A program made the position numbers and the translations under genes. A model generated the notes under the pieces. That model was not told the DNA's origin and made no database searches. It worked only from the letters and a program-made list of their open reading frames with translations. From NCBI RefSeq assembly GCF_033118175.1, contig NC_083693.1:26917981-26981980 (forward strand): a DNA stretch of 64,000 bases, written 5' to 3'. The DNA comes from Dama dama. Its lineage: Eukaryota; Chordata; Mammalia; Artiodactyla; Cervidae. Shown here piece by piece: positions 32,515 to 43,679 of this stretch (position 1 is its first letter; each line of letters opens with the position of its first letter).

Positions 32515-32629
32515 ATCCTGGCATTTTACTACAATAGAATATTCTTTAGCAACCAAATGAATAAACTACTAATACATACAACACTCTGGATAAAACTCAA
32601 AAATAAACTATACATACACAAAAGAAATT

Positions 32630-32718
32630 TTCCAGCGGATCTTCCTGACCCAGTGATCGAACCCAGGCTTCCTGCATTGCAGGTGGATTCTTTATCACAT
32701 GAGCCACCAAGGAAGCCC
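32630..32718 (-). mobile_element. Head half of a Bov-tA SINE with a long TSD
   Basis: 'ccagcggatcttcctgaccc' to 'gagccaccaaggaagccc', i.e. head plus B box only; body and tail are absent. Flanks at 32605-32629 and 32719-32743 agree in 22 of 25 positions (all differences transitions). A 3'-truncated but TSD-flanked SINE suggests priming from inside the SINE RNA. Confidence 0.85.
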
Positions 32719-33112
32719 AAACTATGCATATACAAGAGAAATTAGACCTTAAAGAATATATGCCATCAGAAGGCAACTGCCTCTTTGGAGTTTGTGATGG
32801 AGACTGACTAGAAACAGCCATGAGGAAACTTTCTGGGAAGGTGAAAATATTCTATAGCTTGATTTGGGTAGCAGTTACAAGGTAAACAGTCAGAACTCAT
32901 CAATCTTAAGATCTTAACAAAATATTTTTTTAAAATTATAACTCAATTTAAAAAAGTGATCTTCAGACTCCATCATAAGATCCCTCCTTAAATCTTCCCA
33001 CTGGGACATAGTGGGAAGAAAATAGCAGAATGAAGAGGGAGACAGATTTTAAGTTCTTCATCCTGAAGGGGTAGCATACTGGTAGGCCTTCCAGGTAGAA
33101 AGTACAATATGC

Positions 33113-33328
33113 CTTGTGTTGAAAGTGAAAATGTTAGTAGCTCAGTCATGTCCGACTCTTTGCAACCCCATGGACTATAGCCAACTAGGCTCCTCTGTCC
33201 ATGGAATTCTGCAGGCAGAATATTGGAGCCATTCTCTTCTTCAGGGGATCTTCCCAACCCAGTGATTGAACCCAAGTCTCCTGCATTGCAGGCAGATTCT
33301 TTACTGTCTGAGCCACTTGGGAAGGCCC
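33113..33328 (-). mobile_element. Bov-tA SINE with TSD
   Basis: Tail 'gttagtagctcagtcatgtc', body, B box 'cagtgattgaacccaag', head 'gccacttgggaaggccc'. 'acaatatgc' occurs at 33104-33112 and 33329-33337. Confidence 0.92.
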
Positions 33329-33337
33329 ACAATATGC

Positions 33338-34035
33338 TCTAAAACTCACTCAATATTTCAATATTTCAACCCATTGGATAAAGGAGCAAGCCATGCATTT
33401 TGCTTTTGTGAAATAACAGAAGTTTGATGTCAAAATAATTCAGTGAGTAATTCAATGAAGAAAGCAGGTAAGGTTTCAGAAGGCTTATAAGTTTGAGTCC
33501 CAAATCAGCAATGGTATGTGTGACTTCAGTCAAGTCTATGGACAATTCTGAAGCTGTTTTTGAATGCAGTCATGTGTGTGAATTGGTGGTAGTGGTGGGG
33601 ATTGGAATACCAAGTGATGGACAAATATTTTGTGACAGTAAAATAATGAGAGAAGGGAATGCAAGGAAGAAAGTTTAATAGTAAAAGTCTAGAGAATCAG
33701 AAATGGATCTCTTTTAATTTGAAGATGATCTAGGACATGGACTGGTCAAAGTACATTGCTAACATGCTCTGATATGAGCAATCTGAAATTAAATTCCCCA
33801 TGTGAGAACTCAATATCTGGTACTGAGATGTTAGAGGCTGAGCTGACAGGAGAGGTGTCCTGGGGAGGAAATCAAAGGGAAAAAAATAAACCCTCTCCAA
33901 AGACCATGAATGACACAAATAAATGGTTGAAAATTTAGAGTCAGGTTGATTGATTTTGAAAGACTCCTGTACATAAACTTAGCACACATACACTTTGCAT
34001 GAGAGATTCATACACATACACATTCTAAATATATA
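33338..34035. other. No firm feature; faint MIR-like patch
   Basis: 33490-33545 ('gagtcccaaatcagcaatgg' then 'gtgtgacttcagtcaagtct') could be a MIR core. Short frames at 33493, 33730 and 33756 show no domain. Confidence 0.35.
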
Positions 34036-34142
34036 CTCTGCCATGGCTGATTCATGCCAATGTATGGCAAAAACCACTACGATATTGTAAAATAATTGGT
34101 CTCCAATTAAAATTAATTAATTAATTAAAAATATATATATAT
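34036..34142 (+). mobile_element. Ruminant L1 3'-end fragment
   Basis: 'ctgccatggctgattcatgc', 'caatgtatggcaaaaaccac', 'attgtaaaataattggtctc', with a TTAA/AT-rich tail. It resembles the small L1 at 26461-26590. Confidence 0.82.
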
Positions 34143-34315
34143 ACTTCCTATTTGTAATCTTGTGTTAAGAATGCTTGAAAATTGGGACCTTAAGAGTATC
34201 AATTTAATATACTAGATTTTCATACATGTACTTGGCACAAAGGTACAGTAGGGCAAACATAGGAATAGCTTGCTAAAAGTCACGCAGAGGGGTAATGTTT
34301 TAAAATATTTATCAT

Positions 34316-34440
34316 CGAGGAACTTCCATGATGGTCCAGTGATAAAGACTCCATGCTTCCACTGCAGGGGGCCTGGGTTCAATCCCTGCTGGAAACCAAG
34401 ATCTGCCATGCCTCGGGATACAGCCAAATAATAATAATAA
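34316..34440 (+). mobile_element. CHR-type tRNA SINE
   Basis: 'ggaacttccatgatggtcca', 'aaagactccatgcttccact', B box 'gggttcaatccctgctgg', tail of (AAT)n. Lacks the BovA body. Confidence 0.85.
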
Positions 34441-34867
34441 ATGGTAGTGTGTGATCATATCTCATGAAAAATATTAATCAGTGAGATTTGAATTTTATAC
34501 CTATTAATAGTAGCTTCCTGGGTCCTTATGAATCATGACTGATATGCATATATTGTGATAACTTTTGCTACTTTCCCCTTGTATAACTTGTGGTAAGAGT
34601 CTATGAATCTATGAATTCTAGGTAGTTTGCTTTAGAAATATTCTTTCCTAGGAACTCAAATATATTATTTTGGTTATTTTGGTAGTGCCCTCAACCAAAA
34701 GTATTGAACTGTTCTCCTTTATTCATTAAAGAAAGTTGTTTCTCAAGGCTATTTCATGGTTCACAATCAACTCAGTGTCACAGGCTCATGGGGACTTCCC
34801 ATACCACAAGTATTCATGATTTGTTTCTGAATATCTAGTGAGCTAGCATGTTCAAATTGTTGCTAAT
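34441..34867. other. No recognised feature
   Basis: AT-rich unique-looking sequence. Confidence 0.45.
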
Positions 34868-34947
34868 TAGTTACTGTCAGTCAGTTGTGTTTGACTGTTT
34901 GAGACCCCTTAGACTGTAGCCCACCAGGCTCCTCTCTCCAGGAAAGT
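34868..34947 (-). mobile_element. 3' fragment of a Bov-tA SINE
   Basis: 'actgtcagtcagttgtgttt' to 'gtagcccaccaggctcctct'; 5' part of the SINE missing. Confidence 0.82.
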
Positions 34948-34974
34948 ACAGTACAAACATTTACATGCATGATG

Positions 34975-35125
34975 CTTCACAAAGACCTGATATTTCTGCA
35001 TGTTATTAAAACTTCCCAATAACTTGTGAAATGGCAAGGCAGGTATTATTACTCTCTTTTGATAGTTAAGGAAACTGAAGATCAGAGGCTTGGTAATTTG
35101 ATCAATGAAACCCAGGTTCTAATAA
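34975..35125 (-). mobile_element. MIR SINE
   Basis: 'aacttcccaataacttgtga', 'ggcaggtattattactctct', 'aaggaaactgaagatcagag': reverse complement of the MIR core. Confidence 0.8.
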
Positions 35126-35169
35126 TAGGCATAAGAGAAATGTGTCATTGATCTTCTGTTTTAGATGGT

Positions 35170-35388
35170 AGTGATTAGTGGTTTAGTCACTAAGTCGTGC
35201 TACACTCTTCTGTGACTCCATGGACTCTTTTGTGACCACCAGGCACCTCTGCCCAAGGGATTTCCCAGGTAAGAATACTGGAGTGGGTTGCCATTTCTTC
35301 CTCCAGGGGATCTTCTCAACCCATGGATGGAACCCTTGCACCTGTTTGCCAGGTGGATTCTTTACCACTGAGCCACCCAGGAAGCCCT
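35170..35388 (-). mobile_element. Bov-tA SINE, full length
   Basis: 'agtggtttagtcactaagtc' tail, body with a small duplication 'atggactcttttgtgaccac', B box 'ggatggaacccttg' damaged, head 'gccacccaggaagccc'. Confidence 0.92.
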
Positions 35389-35546
35389 CTGTCTTACATA
35401 GTAAAGGACTTTTCACAGCCCCCAATTATCTCTCTGACTTCCACCCTATTTCTGGAACCTTATACACATTTTGCTCTAAAAGCCACAGAACTTATCTTTC
35501 ACATGAAGAACACCAATGACTCATGCCCTTGATTTCAAGCTGCTAA

Positions 35547-35652
35547 CCTGTTGGTGATGGGCAGGGAGGCCTGGCATGTTGTGATTCATGGGGTCGCAAT
35601 GAGTCAGGCATGACTGAGTGACTGAACTGAACTGAACTGAACTGAACTGAAC
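35547..35652 (+). mobile_element. BovB 3' end with (TGAAC)n tail
   Basis: 'gatgggcagggaggcctggc', 'gattcatggggtcgcaatga' and then about six TGAAC units (35622-35652). The expanded terminal pentamer is the hallmark of BovB ends. Strongly 5'-truncated. Confidence 0.9.
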
Positions 35653-36699
35653 CTTTAGCAGGCTAGGGAAAGAGACTTTGGAATTTAAGACAAAGAGACC
35701 TGGAGAAAAAACAGATGCAGTAAAAGTAAGCTTAGTTATCCCTAGCTGATGCTCTTTGAAAAGATATCAGCAAAAAGGGTTTCTGTGGGGGTAAAGTAGA
35801 AACCATCACTCAGAGGAGATAATAATCTTAATTGAAATCAGAAAACCTTCACATTTCTTTGTGTATAAATGTATGTGCTGTAATACTGAACATTTATAAT
35901 CCCTTTGGGATTTTTAAAATCCTGGAGAGCATTTTATCCTTTTTCCCCTCTTTTTCAATGAAAGGGGTAGAGTGAAGGAGGTGGTGGGAATCTGTATTCC
36001 TGAACCTTTCTCTGTCTCTTGACAGTTCTCTTCATGGTACATCACTGAGTTCACTGGAATTCAGGATCTTTGAGCAGTGCAGTGACATGATTTTAGCTGA
36101 GGAAACAAGCATGGTTGCAAGTATCCAAAAATTCCTTTGGAGAGTAGAAATGAATTTAAAATTCTTCAAGTCAACACAATAAAGATAGAGATGAGGAGGA
36201 GGAGAAGCAAAGAGGTGGTTCTCCTATGAATTAGCTCACAACATCTGCTGGAGGAACAATTATAAAATGCAAATATAATGGTGGCATCCTGAAACAGAGC
36301 CAGTCCAGGGAGGCATCTACCCTCTTCTGCTGTGAAGTATCTGATGAGAAGGAGATACCCCAGAGCAAAATCAAGTTAGAGAAAGTTATAGATATGATTC
36401 TCCAACCACAGACATTGAGTGACACAGCCTGGGTGAGATACTTTCCGACATTGGCCCTGATGGCTCAGTTCTTTAAAATGATGACTACCATTCTTAACTC
36501 CTCCCTAAGAGAGTGGGAGGATGTGGGATCTTCATGGCTTCAAAGGAAAATACTCAGGCTTCTGGTTTCAGTGATGTGATGTTGACGTCATCACCACCAT
36601 CCTTATAAAAAAAAGCTGGGAAACTGAAAACCAGTGACTTTCTTGGACTTGTCGGAAAAATGAATTGTAGGGTAAATCTCTCATGTGAAATCTGAAGAG
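35653..36699. other. Unrecognised; possibly upstream part of an old L1 5' region
   Basis: Purine-rich and without named repeats. It leads into L1 5'-region sequence, so it may be the less conserved start of that element. It contains the CRE/TATA-like pair at 36583-36610. Confidence 0.35.
36583..36610 (+). promoter_or_regulatory. CRE palindrome plus TATA-like box
   Basis: A perfect cAMP-response element 'tgacgtca' (36583-36590) lies 12 bp before 'ttataaaa' (36603-36610). This spacing would suit a polymerase II core promoter firing to the right near 36635. No annotated transcript or frame supports it; it could be the promoter of the old L1 that follows, or chance. Confidence 0.25.
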
Positions 36700-37960
36700 A
36701 GAGGTGAATTCAGAGAGTCACAGCCCAGAACTTCCATAGAATAGAAACTGATGGAGTCATAAATTGGTAGAAAAACTTAATCATTTTGATGAAGGAAGGT
36801 GGATGTGGTCTCACTTGAAGGTGAGAACCCCTTGGCTTGCTATCTTAAGGTTCCACAATTTGTGTGACTTATCTCCAAGAAATCTACAGGAATCATCACA
36901 TAGTGAAGGTCTAAAGAGAGTCCCTCTTTACATCAGCAAGGGGAGAGAAAGAGTGATCCTTGTGATCTGTGCCCTGAGCCTCAAGGCTTAAGCTTTGGGG
37001 GAAAATGTTATAAAAGAGTGAAAGTGAAAGTCGCTCAATAGTTCTGACTCTTTGCGACCCCATGGACTATACAGTCATGGAATTCTCCAGGCCAGAATAC
37101 TGGAGTGGGTAGCCTTTCCCTTCTCTAGGGGATCTTCCCAACCCAGGGATCTTGTCTCAAAATCATGGGGAAGGCATTCTCCTCTCTCTTTCGCTCATCC
37201 TTTGTAGCCTTCTTTTTTCACCAAATGGGAAGAGGTGGTCTAACAGAAGGAGCACTTCTGACGGTCACAGTTCAGAGAAGCAAGCCGACTAGAAGACTGA
37301 GAAGGAAGTGCATGTTATCAGGATACTCCTTTTTCTCTGTGCCTTATCACCACAGTAGCAAGGCTCCAGCACCATACTTGTTTCACAGACCACAGCTGAA
37401 ATAGCTGCAAGACAGATCTTCTCTGAGGAGAGATACTCAAGGAAGTCAAAGTCAAGACAGAAGACAAAACCAGGAATACTAGAGAATACTAGAGAATGTG
37501 AAGCCTCTAGCACCTACGGCTATAAAAACATTAAACAAAGACTGATTGTTAGTCAAATTAACATGAAATTTCACTTTCACATTCTCTTTATCTTAGTTTC
37601 TATTACTTAGTACGTCAGGTCCAGCTTTCAACAAACAATTACAAGGTGCAGTGAAAGGCAAGACAAAAGAAACATAGTCTGAAGACGTTGTCCATCAAAA
37701 CCCATCTCAGATATAATACAGACTGATACAGATGCTGGAATTATAACACAGGAAATTTCGCACAATTATAATTAATACGTCAAGGCATCTATTGGGGAAA
37801 ATAGTACACACATAACAGAAAAGAACAGAGGAGTAAAGGAAGCAAAAAAAAAAAAAAAGCAGAGACTGAGTGTAGGACATACAAGAATTCTCTGGACTAT
37901 TTGGATGACAATTCTATAAATCTGAAACTGTACTAAAATACAAAGCTTATTTTTAAAAAT
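36700..37960 (+). mobile_element. Old L1 5' region (5' UTR into ORF1), interrupted by a SINE
   Basis: Best supported at 37600-37830: 'aggtccagctttcaacaaac', 'gcaagacaaaagaaacatag', 'gatgctggaattataacaca' and 'aattataattaatacgtcaa' follow the segment before and at the start of L1 ORF1. The upstream part (36700-37560) is assigned by continuity only. An A-run sits at 37845. Confidence 0.5.
37017..37152 (-). mobile_element. Bov-tA SINE, head missing
   Basis: 'gtgaaagtcgctcaatagtt', body with an internal deletion, ends at 'cttcccaacccagggatctt'; the tRNA head is absent. Confidence 0.88.
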
Positions 37961-38469
37961 GGATGATAGTTCTTTTTTATCATCATTGTAATGTTATTTT
38001 AACAACTTGATGGAAAAGCAACATGTCTCAACACTGCTCATTTTCTACTTTTTGTGATCTCTTGATAGATGGAAATTGTCTCATTTTAATTCTCTAGCAA
38101 AAACATCCCATTGCATGGTCTTAGTTTGCAGAGAAGAAAATGGCTATGGGCAACATCTTGAGAGACTTTTAGGGTAGGGTTGACACTGATATTTTAGAAA
38201 GTGAGTAATAAGGGGAGACCCTTAGAACGCCCAGTGATGATTTATTTGTATTTTTCCAAAGGACAAGGATACCCAGAAAATTAAATAACTTTCTCCCAGT
38301 AAAATGTCTATCACAACAAGGACCTTAACTCACTTTTTGCTGTTGTTGATTTTGTTTACATTGCTTTGAAATTGTTTAAAAGATGTTGATCCAGTGCCCC
38401 CATGACATCATATCATGTCACTAGGCATCCTGAATGAGATAATTCAGTGTCAGAATTTTATGTAAATAA
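37961..38469. other. No recognised feature
   Basis: Unique-looking AT-rich sequence between the L1 remnant and BovB. Confidence 0.45.
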
Positions 38470-38786
38470 ACCAGTCCATCCTAGAGGAGATCAGTCCTGG
38501 GTGTTCATTGGAAGGACTGATGTTGAAGCTGAAACTCCAATATTTTGGCCACCTGATGTGAACAGCTGACTTATTTGAAAAGACCCTGATGCTGGGAAAG
38601 ATTGAAGGCAGGAGGAGAAGGGGACGACAGAGGATGAGATGGTTGGACAGCATCACTGACTCAATGGACATTAGTTTGGGTAAACTCCCAGAGCTGGTAA
38701 TGGACAAGGAGGCCTGGTGTGCTGCAGTCCATGGGGTCGCAAAGAGTCGGACATGACTGAGCGACTGAATTGAACTGAACTGAATC
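38470..38786 (+). mobile_element. BovB LINE 3' end, 0.32 kb
   Basis: From 'aaccagtccatcctagagga' (end of the BovB coding region) through 'caggaggagaaggggacgac' to 'gcgactgaattgaactgaac' and a short TGAAC tail. 5'-truncated. Confidence 0.93.
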
Positions 38787-39194
38787 CATCCAATTCAATA
38801 TGTGTTTACAGTGTGCTTGCCAGACATCAGGTGGTCAGAGTCAACCTGAAAAGTGGAAAGTCCATGAGTAAAAGTAGAACGTGATGCCTAGTGTGGACAG
38901 AGCCCGTACCATACCAACCAGGAGGATAGGGTTCCTATGTGTCTCAGTTGGCTTAGTTGAGGTCCAAGTTATGCCCACAAACCTGTTCTGTTAGAAAAAG
39001 TATTCTATTTTAGATAATAAATGATGTAGCTATCCTTTGAACAGGACTTGAATACCATTGTGGAGTTCCATGAATCAATTTCTGTCTATGGATACATCCC
39101 AAACCATGGTGCTCCCAGTCAATCACTGACCTGAGACTTCCTATTCCTCCACTTCTTTCTTCAGATACACCCTGAAGCATCCTTGCTCTGCTTG
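38787..39194. other. No recognised feature
   Basis: Unique-looking; 38800-38840 has a faint L2/MIR-like look ('gtgtgcttgccagacatcag'). Confidence 0.4.
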
Positions 39195-39370
39195 ACACTG
39201 TTTAGCCACATGACCTTACTCAAGATACATAGATCCTGTGTGCCTCAGTTTCCTCATCTATAAGATGGAAATAAGACAAAGAGTCTTCCTTACAAGGGTC
39301 ACATGAGGATTCAACTGACATGTGTCTACCATATAATATGTTCAATAAACTTAATTATTATTGCTATCTT
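39195..39370 (+). mobile_element. MIR SINE
   Basis: 'tttagccacatgaccttact', 'gtgcctcagtttcctcatct', 'ataagatggaaataagacaa' and an AATAAAC end. Well preserved. Confidence 0.88.
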
Positions 39371-39544
39371 TAACTCATGAGTTTTTAAAAATTTTAAATC
39401 ATTTTTCTGGCTCCCAATTTTGAACATTGAGTTTGTCCCATAGTTAGTTGAATTTATCAAAAGCAGAACAACAGGTTTGGGAATAGGAAAAATGACTTTT
39501 TATATAAAGTATTTATTTATTTATTATATTTTAGAATGTCTTTT

Positions 39545-39665
39545 TCAAATATGACTGACCACCTTCTGTGTTTCAGGCAATGTTCTGAATGCTGAGACTA
39601 CAATGGCAAACAAAACCCAAAAGGACTGCTCTCATGGAATGTTCTTTAAATGTACAAGAAGTTGT
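39545..39665 (-). mobile_element. L2 3'-end fragment
   Basis: 'tgtgtttcaggcaatgttct', 'gaatgctgagactacaatgg', 'caaacaaaacccaaaaggac': reverse complement of the L2 terminus. Confidence 0.65.
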
Positions 39666-40734
39666 AGGCTAATTTGACTTTGTGAGTATTGAAAAAATGA
39701 TGCCCCCTTATTGGAGTATTGGAGGACACAGCCTCATGAGTATACAACTTGGTAGGATGACAGTGCTTTCAATGAGAGGAATGGTACCACTTCTTTCTCC
39801 AGATGTAGCCCCATGCAAGGCATAGAAATTACCCCCTGGGACTCAGGCTGGGTGTTAACCCTTTAACATTCTCCACTGAATAATCCTGTGCACAACACAG
39901 TGGCTTTAAATTACAAACTGGGGCCAAAAAATGAAGAAAGTTGGGCATGCCAATTTGGTTTCCAGGCAAGAGTAAGGCTAGAGAGGTACACTTTGGAGTT
40001 CTTAAAAATAGATACTATTTAAGTCATAGAACTGATGGATTGAGAGCATGGAACACATCTGAGCACACTGTCACATTTAGAGGATCAACAGGAAAGGAGA
40101 AAAGGCCAGAGAGGGACATCCAGGAAACTGCCAGCAATAAAGAAGGGTTAGACCAGAGTGTAAAGTAGAAGGAAAAGGTGCATAATGACGATGGAGCCAT
40201 GAGCCAGAACCAGGTTGGCACAACTTTAAATGTATCCTAAGAAACCCGAGAACTATACTCAAGGCAGCAGAGGATTACTAAACATTAAAGCTCCCATGAA
40301 TTCCTTTATTCTTCTGGGTGATCTCTGAAAATCATGCTTTCGGAGTTGACAGTAGTTGAGATTTTGCACCATTGATGAACTCAACTTTACAATTATTGAA
40401 ATATGTAAAATTATACCAGACAGGAGTCCTGCCTCTTTTTAGAAAACATCGAAGACTTGGAGTAGTGCATGTTCAAGGACTGGAGTTTCGGTCTTCATAA
40501 TAAAGACCCACCAGCACAGATAAATGATGCAAGGAGCCTATGATGAGGAGAATCACTGTGGTGAGCATTAACTAGAGTTCTTAAGAAGGGCCCAAGAGTC
40601 AAGAGCTAGATTGAGCACATGTTAAAAAAGTTAAAAGTGGCATAAACAAAATCTAACAAATGAAAGAGGTCCAGGATCAGAAAACGCCCTGGATAGAAGT
40701 TGGAACACTTACCAGTTAGGAAGTAAAGCTTGAC
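39666..40734. other. No recognised feature
   Basis: About 1 kb, purine-rich near 40060-40170, with short overlapping frames on both strands (40024-40262) that show no domain. Confidence 0.45.
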
Positions 40735-40955
40735 TAAGAACTGGGAATAGCAGCCATGCCACAAACAGCGGTCTGATGTTGGGCAAAGTTACATCACCTC
40801 TGTGCCCGTTAGTTTCCCTCCTTGTAAAAAACAGAGAATAACCACACTGCACTCATAAGGATGCTGGGAGCTGTCCATGGGCTAGTGCACCTAAAGCACT
40901 GAGAAGGTGGTCTGATACACAGCGGACACTCCATACATGTTAGCTCTTATTATTT
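40735..40955 (+). mobile_element. MIR SINE
   Basis: 'gatgttgggcaaagttacat', 'gttagtttccctccttgtaa', 'atgctgggagctgtccatgg' and a 'gacactccatacatgttagc' end match MIR order. Confidence 0.75.
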
Positions 40956-41429
40956 TTTATTGTTGTGCTGCTGCTGTAAACCCAATGGTGTGATCTGAAG
41001 AGCTAATTAGAGCAGGGAGAATTGAGAATGAGAAAGAATAATGACAGGCTGGCTGAAAGGTGAGGGTTGAAGCTCCATTTTAATCGGTATGTGTGTATAC
41101 ATATGCATGTGAGGGCCAAAGATGAGCTCTTTCCGTAAAGCTCCTGGGTGTCTGTAAATTGCCAACGGAATAATCATGGCTCCCTTCCTGAGCACCCCTC
41201 CCTGTTGACTATTGAAGGGCTTCTGTGTACAGTATCAGGCATTAAGTTTGGATGCACAGAGAGTGAGACAAATGCATCTTCCTTTCCCAATGGAACGGTG
41301 CTAGGAAACAGGTGCAGAGAGAGTAGACAGTGCACTCTTCCAAGCCGTCTCTTTGATGTGCTTGATGCAGCCACCCTTTCTGTATTTGTTTACTGTGTGT
41401 TAACTGTAACTTTGCTTGTTTTCCCCCAG
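40956..41429. other. No recognised repeat; upstream of a possible exon
   Basis: Repeat-free. It ends with a strong polypyrimidine tract and AG (41407-41429). The 128-codon plus frame 41148-41534 crosses this acceptor and is probably not translated as a whole. Confidence 0.4.
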
Positions 41430-41561
41430 ATGTTTGGACATCCAGTAATTAGCACATCCTCTGCAACATGTGTGGACGCTTTCTACCGAGCAAAAGGAGG
41501 GGCTGGATTCCAGCTGGAAAGAAACCGCAATTAAGAGAACACAGGCACACATACACACATA

Positions 41562-41605
<44 letters not shown>

Positions 41606-41735
41606 AAAACTGTCTTTAGGACAGCTTGAGAACGAGACAGGAGGACAAGGGGGAAACATGAGTCCTGAGGAGCAGAGACCCAGTGGGGCTCATTTTCAAG
41701 CTCACACGTCATCAATAAATATTTAGCTGGCATGT
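41430..41735 (+). other. Candidate 3'-terminal exon
   Basis: A textbook-looking acceptor precedes it: branch-like 'gttaactgtaac' at about 41398, then 'tttgcttgttttcccccag' ending at 41429. The exon then stays open from ATG to TAA (41430-41534, 34 codons, beginning MFGHPVISTS and ending LERNRN). A polyadenylation hexamer AATAAA follows at 41714-41719. I recognise no protein family, and an equivalent upstream exon is not visible. It could be a lncRNA exon or chance. Confidence 0.2.
41563..41604. repeat. (AC)21 microsatellite
   Basis: Uninterrupted AC repeat after a looser 'cacacatacacacat' lead-in; likely polymorphic. Confidence 0.95.
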
Positions 41736-42239
41736 AACTCCAGGATCAAATTAACTTGGAAGGAAAAAGTAAAAGTTAAAAAGTATCTTCAGACTGAAAA
41801 AGGAAGGTCTTGACTCTCTCAAGTGAAGATGCCCCAAGTGAGACTCCGTAAAATGCGTTATTTTTCTTGACCTCCCTTTCGTCATTTTTGTACTGGTTGA
41901 GAAGTCATCAAAATAACTGGAAAATTCAGTATCAAAAGGGCAATATTGGATTTTAAACAAACAAGCTATTTGGTTGAGAGCTTGTTAAGCTGTTTCAATT
42001 TTCCTACCATGATAAACCTGCCTGAAGAGCCGCAAAACAGAAGGTAAAAGAAGCATTTGGATGTCTTTCCATGGGGACATACCCTGTCTCCCACCCCTTG
42101 CCTCCCACCATCTTTCCTGAAGATCTGACCTGCCACCATGGTGAGTCCCATTAGATATGGTGCCATGGATTCTTTTAAAAAACAGTGGTGCCAGCTTCTC
42201 TTGCATCTTCAGTATCAGGTAAAACGTGTATTATATTAC
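41736..42239. other. No recognised feature
   Basis: Repeat-free; overlapping minus frames at 41966-42206 have no domain. Confidence 0.45.
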
Positions 42240-42325
42240 ACCCATCTTTTGGGAACTGAAACCAACACAACATTGTAAAGCAATTCTATTCCAATAATAA
42301 AATAAAATAAACAAAAAAACTCTCT
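42240..42325 (+). mobile_element. Ruminant L1 3'-terminal scrap
   Basis: 'gggaactgaaaccaacacaa', 'cattgtaaagcaattctatt' and 'ccaataataaaataaaataa' are the last bases of ruminant L1. Confidence 0.8.
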
Positions 42326-42829
42326 CAGTAAAGTAAAAAGATCTATTTTAAAGCCAAACTTCCCTTTCCCTGGTCCTCACATTGCCTTTTGTATGGGCAA
42401 AGAGGTGATGACATGACAAGGCCAGCCAGCATAGCCCAGGGATATTCTTCCTCTAGTCAAGGATTATCCCTCTCTAGAAAATTAGTAACCTCTATAAAAT
42501 CTCATTCTCATATCTCAGGAATTAACTTTTAATTCTTAGCAGGTCATTTCACATTTAAGCTAAAGCCATGATGTGAAACTATGACGAGTGAACGTAAACA
42601 TGACTTCGGTTTCCCCCACAATTATTCATCATCATTTTAACATATGCCTCTGCTTGTGTTTCTTAGAAGAGGCCAGCCAAATGCCCACTGAATCTTAACA
42701 AAGCCCGCTGTGTACTGAAGATCTACTATACAAAGGTATGATAATCAAACAAACAAACCAAAGGAAAAGCTATTTTGTGGAAGATTTGTGAGTCAGACAA
42801 GAGAACGAGGGAATGTGACATTGTGCTGA
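42326..42829. other. No recognised feature
   Basis: Unique-looking sequence. Confidence 0.45.
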
Positions 42830-42960
42830 GTTAACTATCACATATAAATCCCCCAACAGTAGTGTGAATTTGGCATTATTATTTCTAGGGAAAGATAAGA
42901 AAGCTGAGGCTCAGAGGGATTAAGTTAGAGATCCAGGAGTGATATTTGTAGAGCTATTAG
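42830..42960 (-). mobile_element. MIR SINE
   Basis: 'ggcattattatttctaggga', 'aagataagaaagctgaggct' and 'cagagggattaagttagaga' are the antisense MIR core. Confidence 0.72.
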
Positions 42961-43439
42961 CACTGGTTGAAAGCATGGGGAATTTGAAAATGCAGGCTCA
43001 AGTCTTGGCTCTGCCAGCAAAAGAGCAATGGAGAAGGGGAAGGAAGGGGAGCCAGGCTGAGATGCCAGCCCCGTACACAGCACAATATTAACAGAAGAGC
43101 ACAAGGTCGTGGGGGGGCGGTGGGAGGTACATATGGAGGAAAGGCATGGGCAGACACAGTGACTTCAGAGGGCCAACCAGACCTCAGGTTCAGAAACCAA
43201 GCAAAGGAACTAAGTAAATACACAGAGACCAAACTATATCAGGGTTAGCCCTCGGATTTACTCAAAATACAGGAGTCAGCTGGCCTCACGGATGGAGGTG
43301 TAGGGTAAACAGCAAATCTAGGAGCCAACAGCCCATGCCTAGAATCTGAAAAAATGTGATATAAAACTGGGTAGCACTGATCATTCCATTGGGGAGATCA
43401 TAATGGCCTAACTGGCCATTAATTCACACCTGTCTTCAT
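42961..43439. other. No recognised feature
   Basis: Purine-rich; a G7 run lies near 43112. The minus frame 42957-43232 is proline-rich by composition only. Confidence 0.45.
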
Positions 43440-43650
43440 CTTAACACAGGTGTGTATGCACACACAAACACACTTTGTGTAATAGGCATTATTGTCCCCC
43501 TGTTATAGAGAAGAAGGCAGAAAACCAGCATAAGTGCATGACCTGGTACAGTCACACACTTAGACAGGGTGTCAACTGGAATTTGAATTTACATATGGCA
43601 GACTTTAAATCCCATGCCTTTATTCATGCTGTCAATTAGAGATTGGGGCC
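43440..43650 (-). mobile_element. MIR SINE
   Basis: 'aataggcattattgtccccc', 'tgttatagagaagaaggcag', 'ggaatttgaatttacatatg', 'aaatcccatgcctttattca' follow the antisense MIR through its 5' part. Confidence 0.75.
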
Positions 43651-43679
43651 AAGCATGCTGAATCTCTCGAAAGAGGTGT

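Larger units (their letters stand above)
30770..32960 (+). mobile_element. Old L1 3' part, host of several SINE-derived insertions
   Basis: ORF2 end starts 'gggatgttcttttcagcaaa' and 'gagatggtatagggatttac'; the 3' UTR ends 'ttctatagcttgatttgggt' and 'aaaattataactcaattt'. Insertions at 31499-31529, 31681-32273, 32311-32514 and 32630-32718 interrupt it, and removing them restores L1 order. Confidence 0.82.

Noticed and set aside
41400..41733. Cys/Val-repeat protein from minus-strand frames
   Set aside because: The (CV)n tract is a translation of the (AC)n microsatellite.
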